The notes: a model not told the origin generated them from the letters alone. Counted from the first letter of the stretch, positions 26,308 to 35,663 are shown. The stretch is DNA of 50,881 nt from an uncultured Lachnospiraceae bacterium (GCA_947175175.1 CAMWLV010000007.1:1-50881), one strand, 5' to 3'. Made by a program: numbers and translations.

Positions 26308-27636
26308 TTAGTCTCCTACATTCTGGTATTTCTGTTTTAACAGATTGATATCATCCTTCTGCTGTTTGGTCAGGCCAAAGCCCATGAAGCGGCAGATGTG
26401 GTCATTTTTCAGGATACAATAGCACATACGTTTCCAGCTTGGAATATCCTTGGAGGACTTGATATCGTCAGTGTGGTCAGGAATCTTTCCGTCAAAGACG
26501 ATGCGCGAGTTCTTCATAAGCGTATAGTTGGATACACCGTTTCGACGGACGTGATAGCCATGCGCGATCAGCTCTTCGATTGTCTTCTCCTCGAGGCCGC
26601 CGCCGACATTGTGCCAGAAATCTATGGAAGTCTGAAATTTCTTGATGTAATTGTTGCGTAGCCGCACTGGAAGTGTATCCAGCAAAAATTTTGTGTAAGA
26701 CTCCCATGTATGACCTTCTGGTAAGGTCAGATTGCGGTATCCAAGTGCTTTCGTCTTTCCATAGATGGCTCCAAAGTTAGCCCCCCTGACACGTCCGACA
26801 AGCTTTGCCCAGATTTCGGGATCGATCACGCGGTAGAGGTTCAGGCTCTCCTTGGCATAATCGCCAAATGGGGAAGCGACACGCATCTGATCCAATTTCA
26901 GACCAGACATATAATAGAGGTCATATAAATGGTTGTAATCATAAGAGAATACATAGTTTGCGTGCCATACATCATAGATGGACCAGTCATACATCGGAGA
27001 GGCGCACCAGACGTCTTTGAACTGCCTGCTGATCCAACAGGTGTTGTCATAGCCATATTTCCGGTTTAGAATTCCGCTGTAGCGCTGCATGGACTCTTCG
27101 GCGCGGATGCCAAGCAGACAGATGGTCTTTTTGTTTCCGTGGGAAATGCGGTACCATCTGCCAAATTGTTTTGCCAATTCCTCCTGATGCATCCGATAGT
27201 GGTAGGTTGTCATCGGATTATTTTTCATATTGATGACATAAGGATGGTCTGGCATAGGGCGTATCCATAAATCTTCCTTGGTGTCGTCCCATGGATACCA
27301 GAACATTTCGTAGTTGCTAAGAGCCGTTCTGGTTGCCATGGGAAGGCATACCCAATAGGGTTCTACATCTTTTTCAATTCTGGTAAAGGTGCGCTCGACA
27401 TACTCTGTCGTGAGTGTGTACTGCGCCTCAAAATCCTGATGGAACACACCGATTTTTTTCTTAGGATAATATTTTTTCTGGAAATCCAGGATCAGGTTCA
27501 ACAGCAGTCCGCTGTCTTTTCCGCCTGAAAAGGAAACAAAAATGTTGTCAAATTCTTTGAAAATATAGTGAAATCTGTTTTGTAGTGCATCATATACATT
27601 CTGACTGGCATATTTTCGCTTCGTTGTAATCACCAC
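26308..27636 (-). CDS. PP-loop PAPS-reductase-family protein, IbrA type (DUF3440)
   Basis: 442 residues. The ATP pyrophosphatase loop SFSGGKDSG (35-43) is that of PAPS reductases and DndC. The rest (WYRISHGNKKTICLLGIRAEESMQRY, WISRQFKDVWCASPMYDWSIYDVW) matches the IbrA/DUF3440 group. These act with a ParB-like partner; roles proposed are regulation or nucleic-acid sulfur chemistry, and biochemical function is unclear. Translation begins at GTG 27636 or GTG 27633; no good Shine-Dalgarno is seen, so the start is uncertain. A tandem 10-bp repeat (27690-27709) lies in its upstream region. Confidence 0.82.
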   Translation of the reverse strand: MVITTKRKYASQNVYDALQNRFHYIFKEFDNIFVSFSGGKDSGLLLNLILDFQKKYYPKKKIGVFHQDFEAQYTLTTEYVERTFTRIEKDVEPYWVCLPMATRTALSNYEMFWYPWDDTKEDLWIRPMPDHPYVINMKNNPMTTYHYRMHQEELAKQFGRWYRISHGNKKTICLLGIRAEESMQRYSGILNRKYGYDNTCWISRQFKDVWCASPMYDWSIYDVWHANYVFSYDYNHLYDLYYMSGLKLDQMRVASPFGDYAKESLNLYRVIDPEIWAKLVGRVRGANFGAIYGKTKALGYRNLTLPEGHTWESYTKFLLDTLPVRLRNNYIKKFQTSIDFWHNVGGGLEEKTIEELIAHGYHVRRNGVSNYTLMKNSRIVFDGKIPDHTDDIKSSKDIPSWKRMCYCILKNDHICRFMGFGLTKQQKDDINLLKQKYQNVGD

Positions 27637-27842
27637 CTAAATTTTAGTCATATTATAATTTACCATATTTTTCCAATTTTCACAAGTATTCGACAAAAAT
27701 CGACAAAAAGCAAACATATATTCGTAAATATAAAAAATGCCGGGCTTGACATATAATTGTTTACAATAGTATTCTTATTGTATATAGAGCATAAAGATGC
27801 TTCAAGAAAAGTTTTTCAGTAATGATACAGGAGGATTTCAAG
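27637..27842. promoter_or_regulatory. Divergent promoter region between ibrA-like and GH31 genes
   Basis: Plus strand: TTGACA (27746-27751) and TATTCT (27770-27775), 18-bp spacer, with the inverted repeat ACAATA-n7-TATTGT (27763-27781) over the -10, a likely operator for the glycosidase. Minus-strand side: tandem TCGACAAAAA at 27690-27699 and 27700-27709, a 10-bp direct repeat upstream of the IbrA-like gene. Confidence 0.6.
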
Positions 27843-29840
27843 ATGGTAGAGAAGTACATATTTGGCAGTCCGTTTGAGACGGAGGCGGTTACGGCAGAGA
27901 TGGAGGCTGCAGAGTTTACGGGAAAAGTGATATGTGGGGAGATTTTGCTAGAAAACGGGTTCTGTTATCGTTGTCAGATGGATGACACAGATGTCATTTA
28001 TGGACTGGGTGAGGCGAATCGTGGTATAAATAAGAGGGGATACAAGTATGTCAGCAACTGCACGGATGATCCCCATCACACAGAGGAGAAGACCTCTCTG
28101 TATGGCGCGCACAACTTTATCATTATCTCAGGAAAAAAGCATGTGGGATTGTTTTTTGACTATCCTGCGAATCTTTGCTTTGATATTGGATACACGAGAC
28201 AGGATATGCTGACGGTGAGCTGCGAGCGGGCAGATCTGTATCTGTATGTGATTACTGGTGAGAGTGCATATGATGTAGCAAAGCAGTTTCGCAAAATTAT
28301 CGGAAAAAGTTATATTGCGCCGAAATATGCCTTTGGCTATGGGCAGAGCCGCTGGGGATACAAGACTCACGAGGATATCGAGACTGTAGTGAGAGGTTAC
28401 AGGGATAATCGGATTCCAATTGATATGGTATATATGGATATCGATTATATGCAGGATTATAAGGATTTTACGGTAAACCCTGAGAGATTCCCGGATTTCC
28501 CGCAGTTTGTACAGAAGATGAAAGCAAAACAGATTCATCTGATCCCGATTATCGATGCAGGTGTAAAGATCGAGGAGGGTTACGACATTTACGAAGAAGG
28601 TGTGGAAAAGGGGTATTTTTGCAAGCGCGAGGACGGATCAGATTTTGTTGCGGCAGTGTGGCCAGGCTGGACACATTTTCCGGATGTGCTCAATCCGGAT
28701 GCAAGGGCTTGGTTTGGTGGAAAGTATAAGATATTGACAGATGTTGGAATCGATGGTTTCTGGAACGATATGAATGAGCCGGCAATCTTTTATTCTGAGG
28801 AAGGCATTAAAGCATTAAATCAGGCAATTGTTGATTATGTGAGGGAGTTTGACAGTAATCAGGGTAATATAAAAGCAGACAGCGATACCAGTGAGGATGT
28901 TATGAATAATGCCAAAGCAGTTCCATGGGAGGTTAGGAGCTGTATTGACAAGCTTCAGAATAGTCCAGAGGATTACGAGCGGTTTTATCACAATGTCAAG
29001 GGGAAAAAGGTTCGTCATGACTTTGTGCACAATCTCTATGGTTTTAATATGACAAGGGCAGCGGGTGAGGCACTGCAGAAGATTGCACCAGATAAGAAAA
29101 TGCTGCTGTTTTCACGTTCTTCTTATATCGGAATGCACCGCTATGGAGGAATTTGGACAGGGGACAACCAGTCCTGGTGGTCGCATATTCTGCTGAATCT
29201 GAAGATGATGCCTTCGCTGAATATGTGCGGATTCTTGTACACAGGCGCAGATCTTGGCGGTTTTGGTTCTGACACGACAAGGGATCTGGTGCTGCGCTGG
29301 CTGGCGCTTGGCGTGTTCACACCGCTGATGAGAAATCACACTGCACTCGGCACGAGAGAGCAGGAGTGTTATCAGTTTGAGCACGTTGAGGATTTCCGCC
29401 ATGTGATTGGTGTGAGATACCGTCTGATACCTTATCTGTACAGTGAGTATCTCAAGGCAGTCGAGAATGACGCTATGTATTTCAGACCGCTTGGTTTTGA
29501 TTATCCTGATGACAGAAGGGCAGTGGAGACGGAAGACCAGCTTATGCTCGGAAATGAGGTCATGATCGCGCCTGTCTACACGCAGAATGTGAGTGGCAGA
29601 ACTGTGTATCTTCCAGAGGAGATGAAGTTTGTCAAATTCATGCCAGATGGAAAGATTTATGAGGAGATCTTGAATCGTGGCACACATTATATTGAAGTGG
29701 CATTGAATGAGGTTCCTTTATTTATCAGAAAAGGCAAGTGTATTCCTGTTGTCGATGTGGCAGAGAATGTCGATGCGATTGATATGGATACAGTCAGATA
29801 TCTTGGATATGATGGTGCGGAGTATGAGATCATGGAATAA
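27843..29840 (+). CDS. Glycoside hydrolase family 31 alpha-glucosidase
   Basis: 665 residues. Retaining alpha-glycosidase: catalytic nucleophile Asp309 in WNDMNEP and acid/base Asp441 in WTGDNQSWW, with supporting family motifs YGQSRWGY, DMVYMDIDYM and RNHTALGTREQE. No signal peptide, so it acts in the cytosol on imported maltooligosaccharides, isomaltose or similar. Relative to many GH31 enzymes it has an extra ~60-residue segment between the nucleophile and the acid/base (KADSDTSEDVMNNAKAVPWEVRS). Start is ATG 27843 after AGGAGG, not the upstream ATG at 27822. Single-gene transcript with its own promoter and terminator. Confidence 0.93.
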   Translation: MVEKYIFGSPFETEAVTAEMEAAEFTGKVICGEILLENGFCYRCQMDDTDVIYGLGEANRGINKRGYKYVSNCTDDPHHTEEKTSLYGAHNFIIISGKKHVGLFFDYPANLCFDIGYTRQDMLTVSCERADLYLYVITGESAYDVAKQFRKIIGKSYIAPKYAFGYGQSRWGYKTHEDIETVVRGYRDNRIPIDMVYMDIDYMQDYKDFTVNPERFPDFPQFVQKMKAKQIHLIPIIDAGVKIEEGYDIYEEGVEKGYFCKREDGSDFVAAVWPGWTHFPDVLNPDARAWFGGKYKILTDVGIDGFWNDMNEPAIFYSEEGIKALNQAIVDYVREFDSNQGNIKADSDTSEDVMNNAKAVPWEVRSCIDKLQNSPEDYERFYHNVKGKKVRHDFVHNLYGFNMTRAAGEALQKIAPDKKMLLFSRSSYIGMHRYGGIWTGDNQSWWSHILLNLKMMPSLNMCGFLYTGADLGGFGSDTTRDLVLRWLALGVFTPLMRNHTALGTREQECYQFEHVEDFRHVIGVRYRLIPYLYSEYLKAVENDAMYFRPLGFDYPDDRRAVETEDQLMLGNEVMIAPVYTQNVSGRTVYLPEEMKFVKFMPDGKIYEEILNRGTHYIEVALNEVPLFIRKGKCIPVVDVAENVDAIDMDTVRYLGYDGAEYEIME

Positions 29841-29861
29841 CCAATAAGCAAATAGAAATAG

Positions 29862-29896
29862 CTGTTGCACGAGAGGGTGCAGCAGTTTATTTTTTA
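29862..29896 (+). terminator. Intrinsic terminator after GH31
   Basis: CTGTTGCAC / GTGCAGCAG, 9 bp with one G-U, 6-nt loop, followed by TTTATTTTTT. Confidence 0.87.
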
Positions 29897-29918
29897 CTAT
29901 GCTGTTTTAATTATTTTG

Positions 29919-29981
29919 ATAAAAAGATATTGACATTTTAATATTCGTATTTTATAATCTTATTATCAGATATATAATAAG
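29919..29981 (+). promoter_or_regulatory. Promoter-operator module A (nicotinamidase/TerY-P arm)
   Basis: TTGACA (29930-29935), 17-bp spacer, TATAAT (29953-29958). Upstream flank ATAAAAAGATATTGACAT is identical to module B (35877). Nine bases after the start of the -10, ATTATCAGATATATAATAAG (29962-29981) matches module B at 17 of 20 positions in the same register. It also contains the inverted repeat TTATTAT-n7-ATAATAA. A shared repressor, plausibly the NrtR-like protein at 42876, is inferred. Confidence 0.75.
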
Positions 29982-30000
29982 AAAGCAAGGAGGACTTATC

Positions 30001-30915
30001 TTGAATACAAATTACGCAGATATTGTAAACGTAAATGCAATTGGAAGGGCGGAGAATCCTGTTTCCCTGAACAATATCTTAAAAAGGGCAAATGACGAAC
30101 AGCTCACGCCATCAAAACAGAACAAGGAGAGAGTGTTGTTTATCGGTATTGATGTGCAGCAGGATTTTATGGATCATGGAGCGTTAGGAGTTCCTGGTGC
30201 ACACGGTGATGTGGAGCGCATGACACAGTTTATCTACAACAATATGGATAGCATATCCAATATTGCAGTATCAATTGATACGCACACACCGCATCAGATT
30301 TTTCACCCCTGCTGGTGGGTGGACGGGGACGGCAACAATCCGGCTCCGTCCACGCCAATTACGCTGGCGGATTTAGACAGTGGCAAGTGGAAGGCGGTTA
30401 TCAATCCGATTGCATCGAGAGATTATGTGGAACATTTGGAGAAAGATGGAAAGAAGACATTGTGCATATGGTCATACCATTGCATTCAGGGTACTGCCGG
30501 GTGTGCACTGGAAAATCAGTTTTCCAACATGGTTTATTTTCATTCTGTCGCCAAGAAATCGGTCGTGCAGAGACTGGTCAAAGGACAGGACCCGCTCTCT
30601 GAAATGTACGGAATGATAAAATCAGAGTATGACACAAAAGGATATGTCAATCTTGATTTTCTGAATAAACTGGAGAACTATGACAAGATTGTGGTCGCTG
30701 GGGAGGCGAAGAGTCATTGTGTGCTGGAGAGTATTAAGCAGATACTGGAGTATTATGGGACGAGACCGGAAATTACGCAAAAGATTTATATTTTGGAGGA
30801 CTGCATGTCATCAATTCCTGGTTTTGAGGCAGTGACAGACCAGACATTTGTAGAATTTAAGAAAAAATATCATGTAAACATAGTAAACAGTACAGATGAC
30901 ATATTAGCGCGATGA
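30001..30915 (+). CDS. Nicotinamidase-like cysteine hydrolase (isochorismatase superfamily)
   Basis: 304 residues. The fold core runs from VLFIGIDVQQDFMDHGALGVPGA, with the catalytic Asp in IDVQQDF; a metal-ligand run IDTHTPHQIFH resembles the D-x-H...H of nicotinamidases; the nucleophilic Cys is in GEAKSHCVLESI. HCIQGTAGC matches the HCxxGT substrate-loop motif. It is longer than PncA (about 180-210 residues) because of a ~45-residue N-terminal extension and a central insertion. Predicted reaction is nicotinamide to nicotinate plus ammonia, though related amides are possible. Start is TTG at 30001, 7 nt after AAGGAGG. First gene of the arm with the VWA/PP2C/kinase triad. Confidence 0.8.
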   Translation: MNTNYADIVNVNAIGRAENPVSLNNILKRANDEQLTPSKQNKERVLFIGIDVQQDFMDHGALGVPGAHGDVERMTQFIYNNMDSISNIAVSIDTHTPHQIFHPCWWVDGDGNNPAPSTPITLADLDSGKWKAVINPIASRDYVEHLEKDGKKTLCIWSYHCIQGTAGCALENQFSNMVYFHSVAKKSVVQRLVKGQDPLSEMYGMIKSEYDTKGYVNLDFLNKLENYDKIVVAGEAKSHCVLESIKQILEYYGTRPEITQKIYILEDCMSSIPGFEAVTDQTFVEFKKKYHVNIVNSTDDILAR

Positions 30916-30992
30916 GAGGTATAGGAAAATACTTCGGTGTCTGAATAGTTTCTAAGAATGTGTAATTATGGGATATAAGGAGGAATTGCGGC

Positions 30993-31676
30993 ATGAGCGA
31001 ATTTGAAGATAATATTGGAATGGAAATTGACGGACTCGAGGAAATCGAGTTTGAGAACACTTCCGTAGAGGAGATTGACAGCGAAAACATTAACTTGATT
31101 TTTCTGGGGATAGACCAGTCAGGTTCCATGGATTCCTTTCGCAATGACATGAAGCACAGCCTGAATGAGTTCAAGGATGCGCTGGCCAACTCGAAGGAGG
31201 CGGAGGAGATTCTTGTCGCGAGGGCGGATTTTGAGGACACGATTGCGGTTGGAGGGTACAAGAGGATCAGCGAGTTTGATACGTCTTTCAGGGCTGGCGG
31301 ATGCACTGCCATGTATGATGCAGTCACAGAAGGTACAGTGAAATTAAAAGAGTACAGACAGTATCTGAAAGATCAGGGTGTGCGGGTAAAGGCGGTATTT
31401 GCGGTCTTTAGCGATGGGCTTGACAATGCATCGAAGAGCAGCTTCAGCGAGGCAAAGAAAAGTGTCAATTTCCTGAATGATGAGGAGATCACGACGGCGT
31501 TTATCAGCTTTGGCGGGGAGGCGGCAAGGGAGGCAAAAGACTTAGGTTTTCGCAATATTCTCGATGTCACAAGCTTTGCAAGCGAGTTACGGAAGGCGTT
31601 TGACTGTCTGTCAAAGTCCGTGATCGAGTCATCGAAATCCGTATTGGCTGACGGAGATGACTTTTTCCAGATTTAG
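30993..31676 (+). CDS. VWA-domain protein (TerY-like)
   Basis: 227 residues. A von Willebrand factor A domain with an intact MIDAS: DQSGSM (Asp41, Ser43, Ser45), the threonine in GGCTAMYDA (Thr105) and the aspartate in FSDGLDN. The ~35-residue N-terminus is strongly acidic. Cytosolic (no signal peptide). Together with the PP2C and kinase genes that follow by 37 and 99 bp, it forms the three-gene set known as the TerY-P triad in tellurite-resistance-related stress operons. The predicted role is a metal-dependent adaptor. Start follows AAGGAGG. The end of the gene carries a weak TTAGGAACTGC motif. Confidence 0.87.
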   Translation: MSEFEDNIGMEIDGLEEIEFENTSVEEIDSENINLIFLGIDQSGSMDSFRNDMKHSLNEFKDALANSKEAEEILVARADFEDTIAVGGYKRISEFDTSFRAGGCTAMYDAVTEGTVKLKEYRQYLKDQGVRVKAVFAVFSDGLDNASKSSFSEAKKSVNFLNDEEITTAFISFGGEAAREAKDLGFRNILDVTSFASELRKAFDCLSKSVIESSKSVLADGDDFFQI

Positions 31677-31713
31677 GAACTGCAAAAATGATTCCCAAAT
31701 AAGGGAGGTATCT

Positions 31714-32349
31714 ATGTTTGTAAATAAAATTGGTGCGCAGCATCTTGCATTCGGAAGGAATTGTCAGGATTACGGACTGGAAAAAGAAACAGTAAAATTG
31801 GTGTGCGATGGCTGTTCGGAGGGGGCGCACAGCGAAGTCGGGGTAAAAATGTATTGTCATCTGTCGGAACTTGGCTATAGTACAAAGCAGATCTTTAAAA
31901 GATTAACCGGCATTTTTGGGCAGTCGTCAGCATCAATCAGGGATTATCTGTGTTTTACAATATTAAAAGTGATAGAAACTGAGAATTTTTTCAAGGTTTC
32001 GTATTGCGGAGATGGTTATCTCATTTTGGAAGATTTGGAGGGCGGCATTTCATTTGAAGAGCTGAGTGATGGTGAATATCCGAAATATTTTGCTTACAAT
32101 TATTGTGATGCAAAGATGCTTACTTATTATAAAGATGGTGTTCGGTTTACGGAACAGAATTTTTCAAAAAGGACATATAAGAATGTAGGTATTGCGTCAG
32201 ACGGACTGCGGTTTATCGTGAAGTCAGAGAATGAAACGTTAAAGGCAGAATTAATCGGGCTGCTAAAGGCGGGCAGGGCAGTTGGGGTCAAACGGTTTAT
32301 CAACCGCAATCAGAAATTGTTTCAGGACGATATCACAATTGTATTTTGA
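31714..32349 (+). CDS. PP2C-type protein phosphatase
   Basis: 211 residues. Matches short bacterial PP2C proteins: QHLAFGRNCQDYGLEKETVKLVCDGCSEGAHSEVG holds the metal-binding Asp-Gly pair, then FKVSYCGDGYLI, GIASDGL and the terminal DDITIVF. Expected to reverse phosphorylation made by the kinase encoded next. ATG 31714 follows AAGGGAGG; the frame opens earlier inside the VWA gene but without a start signal. Lacks membrane segments. Confidence 0.85.
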   Translation: MFVNKIGAQHLAFGRNCQDYGLEKETVKLVCDGCSEGAHSEVGVKMYCHLSELGYSTKQIFKRLTGIFGQSSASIRDYLCFTILKVIETENFFKVSYCGDGYLILEDLEGGISFEELSDGEYPKYFAYNYCDAKMLTYYKDGVRFTEQNFSKRTYKNVGIASDGLRFIVKSENETLKAELIGLLKAGRAVGVKRFINRNQKLFQDDITIVF

Positions 32350-32448
32350 AAATGGTTTTTGGAATAAGCACTATTTATAAATAGTATATATCTATAAGTG
32401 ATTTCGAAATAGTTCCTACAGTTCCTTAGACAGCAGAGAGGATTTTGT
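32350..32448 (+). repeat. Repeat remnant in the PP2C-kinase gap
   Basis: Contains the 14-nt perfect palindrome CTATTTATAAATAG (32371-32384) and, inverted, the repeat end CTACAGTTCCTTAG (32416-32429), matching the MITE terminus at 22880. No gene. Confidence 0.5.
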
Positions 32449-34152
32449 ATGAGTGTAGTATATGATTGCGCAAATAAGACACCACTGGCAGAGGGTGGTG
32501 AAGGTGTGATTTACGAGTACAATGGGCAGGTCATAAAAGTTTACAAGCCAGGTGCAAACCTGCAGTCGAAACAGAATAAAGTGCAATGGCTGATCCGAAA
32601 ATCACTTTCCGGTCTGCTCCCCCAAGAGGTAGTCTGCCCAAGGGATATTGTTGTGGATAAGGGCGGGGTATTTATCGGCTTTTCCATGGATAAGGTGGAA
32701 GGAGAAGAAGTAAAAAAACTTGCAAACCGGAAGTTTTTAACGGCAAATAATATCACCACAAAGGACATCATATCGATGCTGGTGAAAATACAGGAGGTGA
32801 TCAGCAGACTCCATGACAATCACATTTTTATCGGTGATTTAAACGACCAGAATATTTTGTTTGATGAGCAGTTCCGTGTTTATTTTATTGACTGTGACAG
32901 CTGGACAGTGGAGAATGAAAAGTGTGAGGTGGCGATGGATTTATTCAAAGATCCGTTGTTGCGGTCTAATGATTTTGATGCCGGTACAGATACTTACTCC
33001 TTTGCCATTCTGATATGGAAACTGCTGACGAGAATACACCCTTTTGGCGGTACCATGGATCCTGACATGAATATTATGGAACGGATGAGGAACGGGATTT
33101 CCGTCATTGATAATCCCCAAGTTACGATACCCAGGACGATAAAGTCATGGAGAAATTTATCTCCGTCCTTGATCGGTGCGTTGCAGCGTATTTTTCGGAA
33201 TCAGAGCAGGGAGTTGTCCGACGAGCTTTCCGAGCTGTTGGGCAGCCTGAAATATTGCAATGTCGACCAAGAATATTATTATGGAAAATATGGAACTTGT
33301 CCGCTGTGTGACCGCAATGCCAGGATACAGACAAAGCCGCAGTCGCAGGGAGTCGTGGACGGACTAAAACTATCCGCACTATTCTCTGCTAAGGATATCA
33401 AGACAGTGTTCAACGAGACGATATATTTAGACCAAAAGGATGAGATTGTCGAACTTCGTCAGGGCAGAAGGGTGAAATACCAATACGGTGTCCGATACTA
33501 TTTTACATCTGACGGTTATCTGATTGAGGACTTGTCAGGGGAATTTGTGATTCATTCGGGAAAAGAGTACAGGATTCAGAAAAAATACAAGAGTCGTATT
33601 GTTGTGGAGGGCAGTCATGTTTATTATATCTCTAAGCAGAACTCGTTTACGGATATGACTGTCTTAAAAATAGGGAACAGCATCAGGCCTGTCTGCAAGT
33701 GCAGTAATACGTCTTATTTTGAAGTAAGTGATGGCAGCTATTGTGTTCTGAATTACTATTGCGGAAAGCTGATCTTGACAATGAATGGGACAAATATGGA
33801 AATAGAATATGACACAGATATTATTTATTATGGGATTCACTATGATGATATTGTGTCGAAATGGCTGATACTTTTGGAGGACAGTGCTGGAACTGATCGA
33901 ACATACGTGGTCAGTGGCAGGAGGATTGAGTACGAGACTGACCAGATTTCTTATCAATGCCCGTTGAGTGCACCATGTATCAGCAACAGCACACTCTATA
34001 TACCTATTGACGGAAAAATCAGAGGTTTTTCCTATATTAAATCGGTATATAAGGATTTTGCATGTGATGTTGTGAACAGTGATAGCACATTGTTAAAAAG
34101 AAAAAACCAGTTTGTGATCGTCAATGATGAGAATGTGTATCGATTGGGGTGA
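32449..34152 (+). CDS. Ser/Thr protein kinase with Zn-ribbon half-site (TerY-P triad kinase)
   Basis: 567 residues. N-terminal kinase domain: Gly-rich loop AEGGEGVIY (14-22), Lys30 in VIKVYK, catalytic loop IGDLNDQNIL (Asp130) and metal-binding DCD (148-150) in place of DFG. After it a CPLC pair (Cys284, Cys287) could be half of a zinc site. The last ~270 residues are beta-rich (repeated short strands, possibly a propeller-like or WD-like sensor domain) with no named family. No membrane segment, so cytosolic. Third gene of the VWA/PP2C/kinase set. Start follows GAGAGGATTT; strong downstream hairpins lie at 34183. Confidence 0.87.
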   Translation: MSVVYDCANKTPLAEGGEGVIYEYNGQVIKVYKPGANLQSKQNKVQWLIRKSLSGLLPQEVVCPRDIVVDKGGVFIGFSMDKVEGEEVKKLANRKFLTANNITTKDIISMLVKIQEVISRLHDNHIFIGDLNDQNILFDEQFRVYFIDCDSWTVENEKCEVAMDLFKDPLLRSNDFDAGTDTYSFAILIWKLLTRIHPFGGTMDPDMNIMERMRNGISVIDNPQVTIPRTIKSWRNLSPSLIGALQRIFRNQSRELSDELSELLGSLKYCNVDQEYYYGKYGTCPLCDRNARIQTKPQSQGVVDGLKLSALFSAKDIKTVFNETIYLDQKDEIVELRQGRRVKYQYGVRYYFTSDGYLIEDLSGEFVIHSGKEYRIQKKYKSRIVVEGSHVYYISKQNSFTDMTVLKIGNSIRPVCKCSNTSYFEVSDGSYCVLNYYCGKLILTMNGTNMEIEYDTDIIYYGIHYDDIVSKWLILLEDSAGTDRTYVVSGRRIEYETDQISYQCPLSAPCISNSTLYIPIDGKIRGFSYIKSVYKDFACDVVNSDSTLLKRKNQFVIVNDENVYRLG

Positions 34153-34182
34153 ATAATTGCATCTAAATATGAAATGTATAAA

Positions 34183-34298
34183 GGCGCATGTTGCTATGGC
34201 AACATGCGCCGCTTATTATGCACACGCCGATGCTAATGCGAAAAAACATATATGGCAGATTTTCGCATGGGAAATATGCCACTGGAGTGGCGCATCGG
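34183..34298 (-). ncRNA. Three-way-junction element plus trailing hairpin, copy 2
   Basis: Read on the minus strand, 10 bp after the FliD-like stop: P1 CCGATGC (34298-34292) with GCATCGG (34233-34227); P3 GCCAC-TCCA-GTGGC; linker ATATTTCCC; P2 ATGCGAAAA / TTTTCGCAT; then GTGTGCAT (34225-34218) and a perfect 12-bp hairpin GGCGCATGTTGC-CATA-GCAACATGCGCC (34210-34183). Helices differ in sequence from copy 1 (7946) but pair fully, while the single-stranded ATATTTCC and GTGTGCAT segments are unchanged. Confidence 0.6.
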
Positions 34299-34307
34299 TA
34301 TAACCGC

Positions 34308-35507
34308 CTATATAGATGCACTATAATCAGAGGCAGCAGGTATATTGTAGGATGCGTTGGATGTATATCCGCTCGCTGCGCTTGCGTTCGTGTTCATATA
34401 GTAGTTCACGCGGGATGCGTTGCTGGCAACATAAGAACCATAATCTTTGAAGAAGTTTTGTACCTTGCTCATATCGGACTTCTTAAAGGTGTCCTCGTCG
34501 AGTTTCATTCTGCCATTTTTATCTACGCTAAATCCAAACTCTTCCAGTGCTTTTGTGTTGTTTTTCGTCTTTTCCCTAATGTAAGACAGGTTTGACAACA
34601 CGCCGGAATTAGAGCTTGATTCAGCGGCATCAAACATTTTGTTGTAATTGCTCACGAAACTCTTTGCTGTGGAAAGGATTTTGTCAACATTATAGGTTTC
34701 ATTGCCATCTTTGTCTTTTGTTTTCGCATACAATTCGCTGGACGCAAGAGCCTCGCTGTCTGTCTTGAGAGCCGCAGCACTTGTTCCCTTTGAAGTTGTG
34801 GTCTCTGTGGTTGTGTTATTTGTCGTAGAGCTCGTGCTGGAACTGCCGCCTGCAAACTTAACACGTGAGGAAATCGTAGAACCATAGCTCTGAATATTGT
34901 CTGCTGAAAACAGCTTTTGCACTTTCGAGATGTCAGCGCCCTTCAATTTGGTTTCATCAAGCTGAAGTGTTCCGTCTTGTTTGAGTGTTACGCCAATTTC
35001 CGCGAGTTCTTTTGCATTCTTAGAGGTAGCACTCATCATGTTTGCCACATATGCAGTTTTGTTTGTAAGCGTAGAGCTCTTGGACGCCGTTACAACGTTA
35101 TTGTAATTCGTCACATAAGATTTCATTGCAGAAACAACTTTATCCGCTGCAGTCGAACCATTCTCCGTATCCTCATAAGTGCTGCTTTTCTGCAGTGCGG
35201 AAACCGATGACTGCAGGCTGTTAAGTCCTGAAGTCAGGTTGGAGTTTGCTTCTTGTGTTTCCTTGGAAACAGTGGGATACATTTTCTCCTTAAGCAGCTT
35301 ATCAATAATATTGTTAGAGCTGCGGTTCTTCTTGGCTGATGTTGTCCCGTCTGAATCGCTTCCCACAGAATTAAAGTAGGATTTGAGCAGTCTTTTGTAT
35401 GTACCATTCTTTATGGAAGCTCTTTCGGAGAACAGGCTGTATAAGTTGGATGAGCTGTTTGAGGTGCCAGATCCAAACAATGAGTTTGTTGAATTCCAGA
35501 AATTCAT
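34308..35507 (-). CDS. FliD-like repeat protein, Ser/Thr/Asn-rich
   Basis: 399 residues of low-cysteine, Ser/Thr/Asn/Lys-rich sequence without signal peptide. Two copies of a ~100-residue module are visible: VVSAMKSYVTNYNNVV ... ELAEIGVTLKQDGTLQLDETKLKGADISKVQKLFSADN and ILSTAKSFVSNYNKMF ... ALEEFGFSVDKNGRMKLDEDTFKKSDMSKVQNFFKDY. This pattern (coiled helix, YN, G-[IV/F]-x-DGxLxLDE, VxxLF) is that of the C-terminal domain of the flagellar cap FliD. No other flagellar genes are nearby. Start at 35507 follows GAAGGAG by 8 nt. It lies opposite to both NAD-related arms. Confidence 0.7.
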   Translation of the reverse strand: MNFWNSTNSLFGSGTSNSSSNLYSLFSERASIKNGTYKRLLKSYFNSVGSDSDGTTSAKKNRSSNNIIDKLLKEKMYPTVSKETQEANSNLTSGLNSLQSSVSALQKSSTYEDTENGSTAADKVVSAMKSYVTNYNNVVTASKSSTLTNKTAYVANMMSATSKNAKELAEIGVTLKQDGTLQLDETKLKGADISKVQKLFSADNIQSYGSTISSRVKFAGGSSSTSSTTNNTTTETTTSKGTSAAALKTDSEALASSELYAKTKDKDGNETYNVDKILSTAKSFVSNYNKMFDAAESSSNSGVLSNLSYIREKTKNNTKALEEFGFSVDKNGRMKLDEDTFKKSDMSKVQNFFKDYGSYVASNASRVNYYMNTNASAASGYTSNASYNIPAASDYSASI

Positions 35508-35663
35508 ATTCATCACTCCTTCACAAAATATAATATCATTTATATGTTACTATTATTTTATACTGTTATGCCTCAAAAATCAATCGCTTTTCATGGATTT
35601 TCTATCCAATTTTAGTTATAAAGTTACTGCTCACTCCCCATCAAAGTAGTGGGAATCGAGCGC

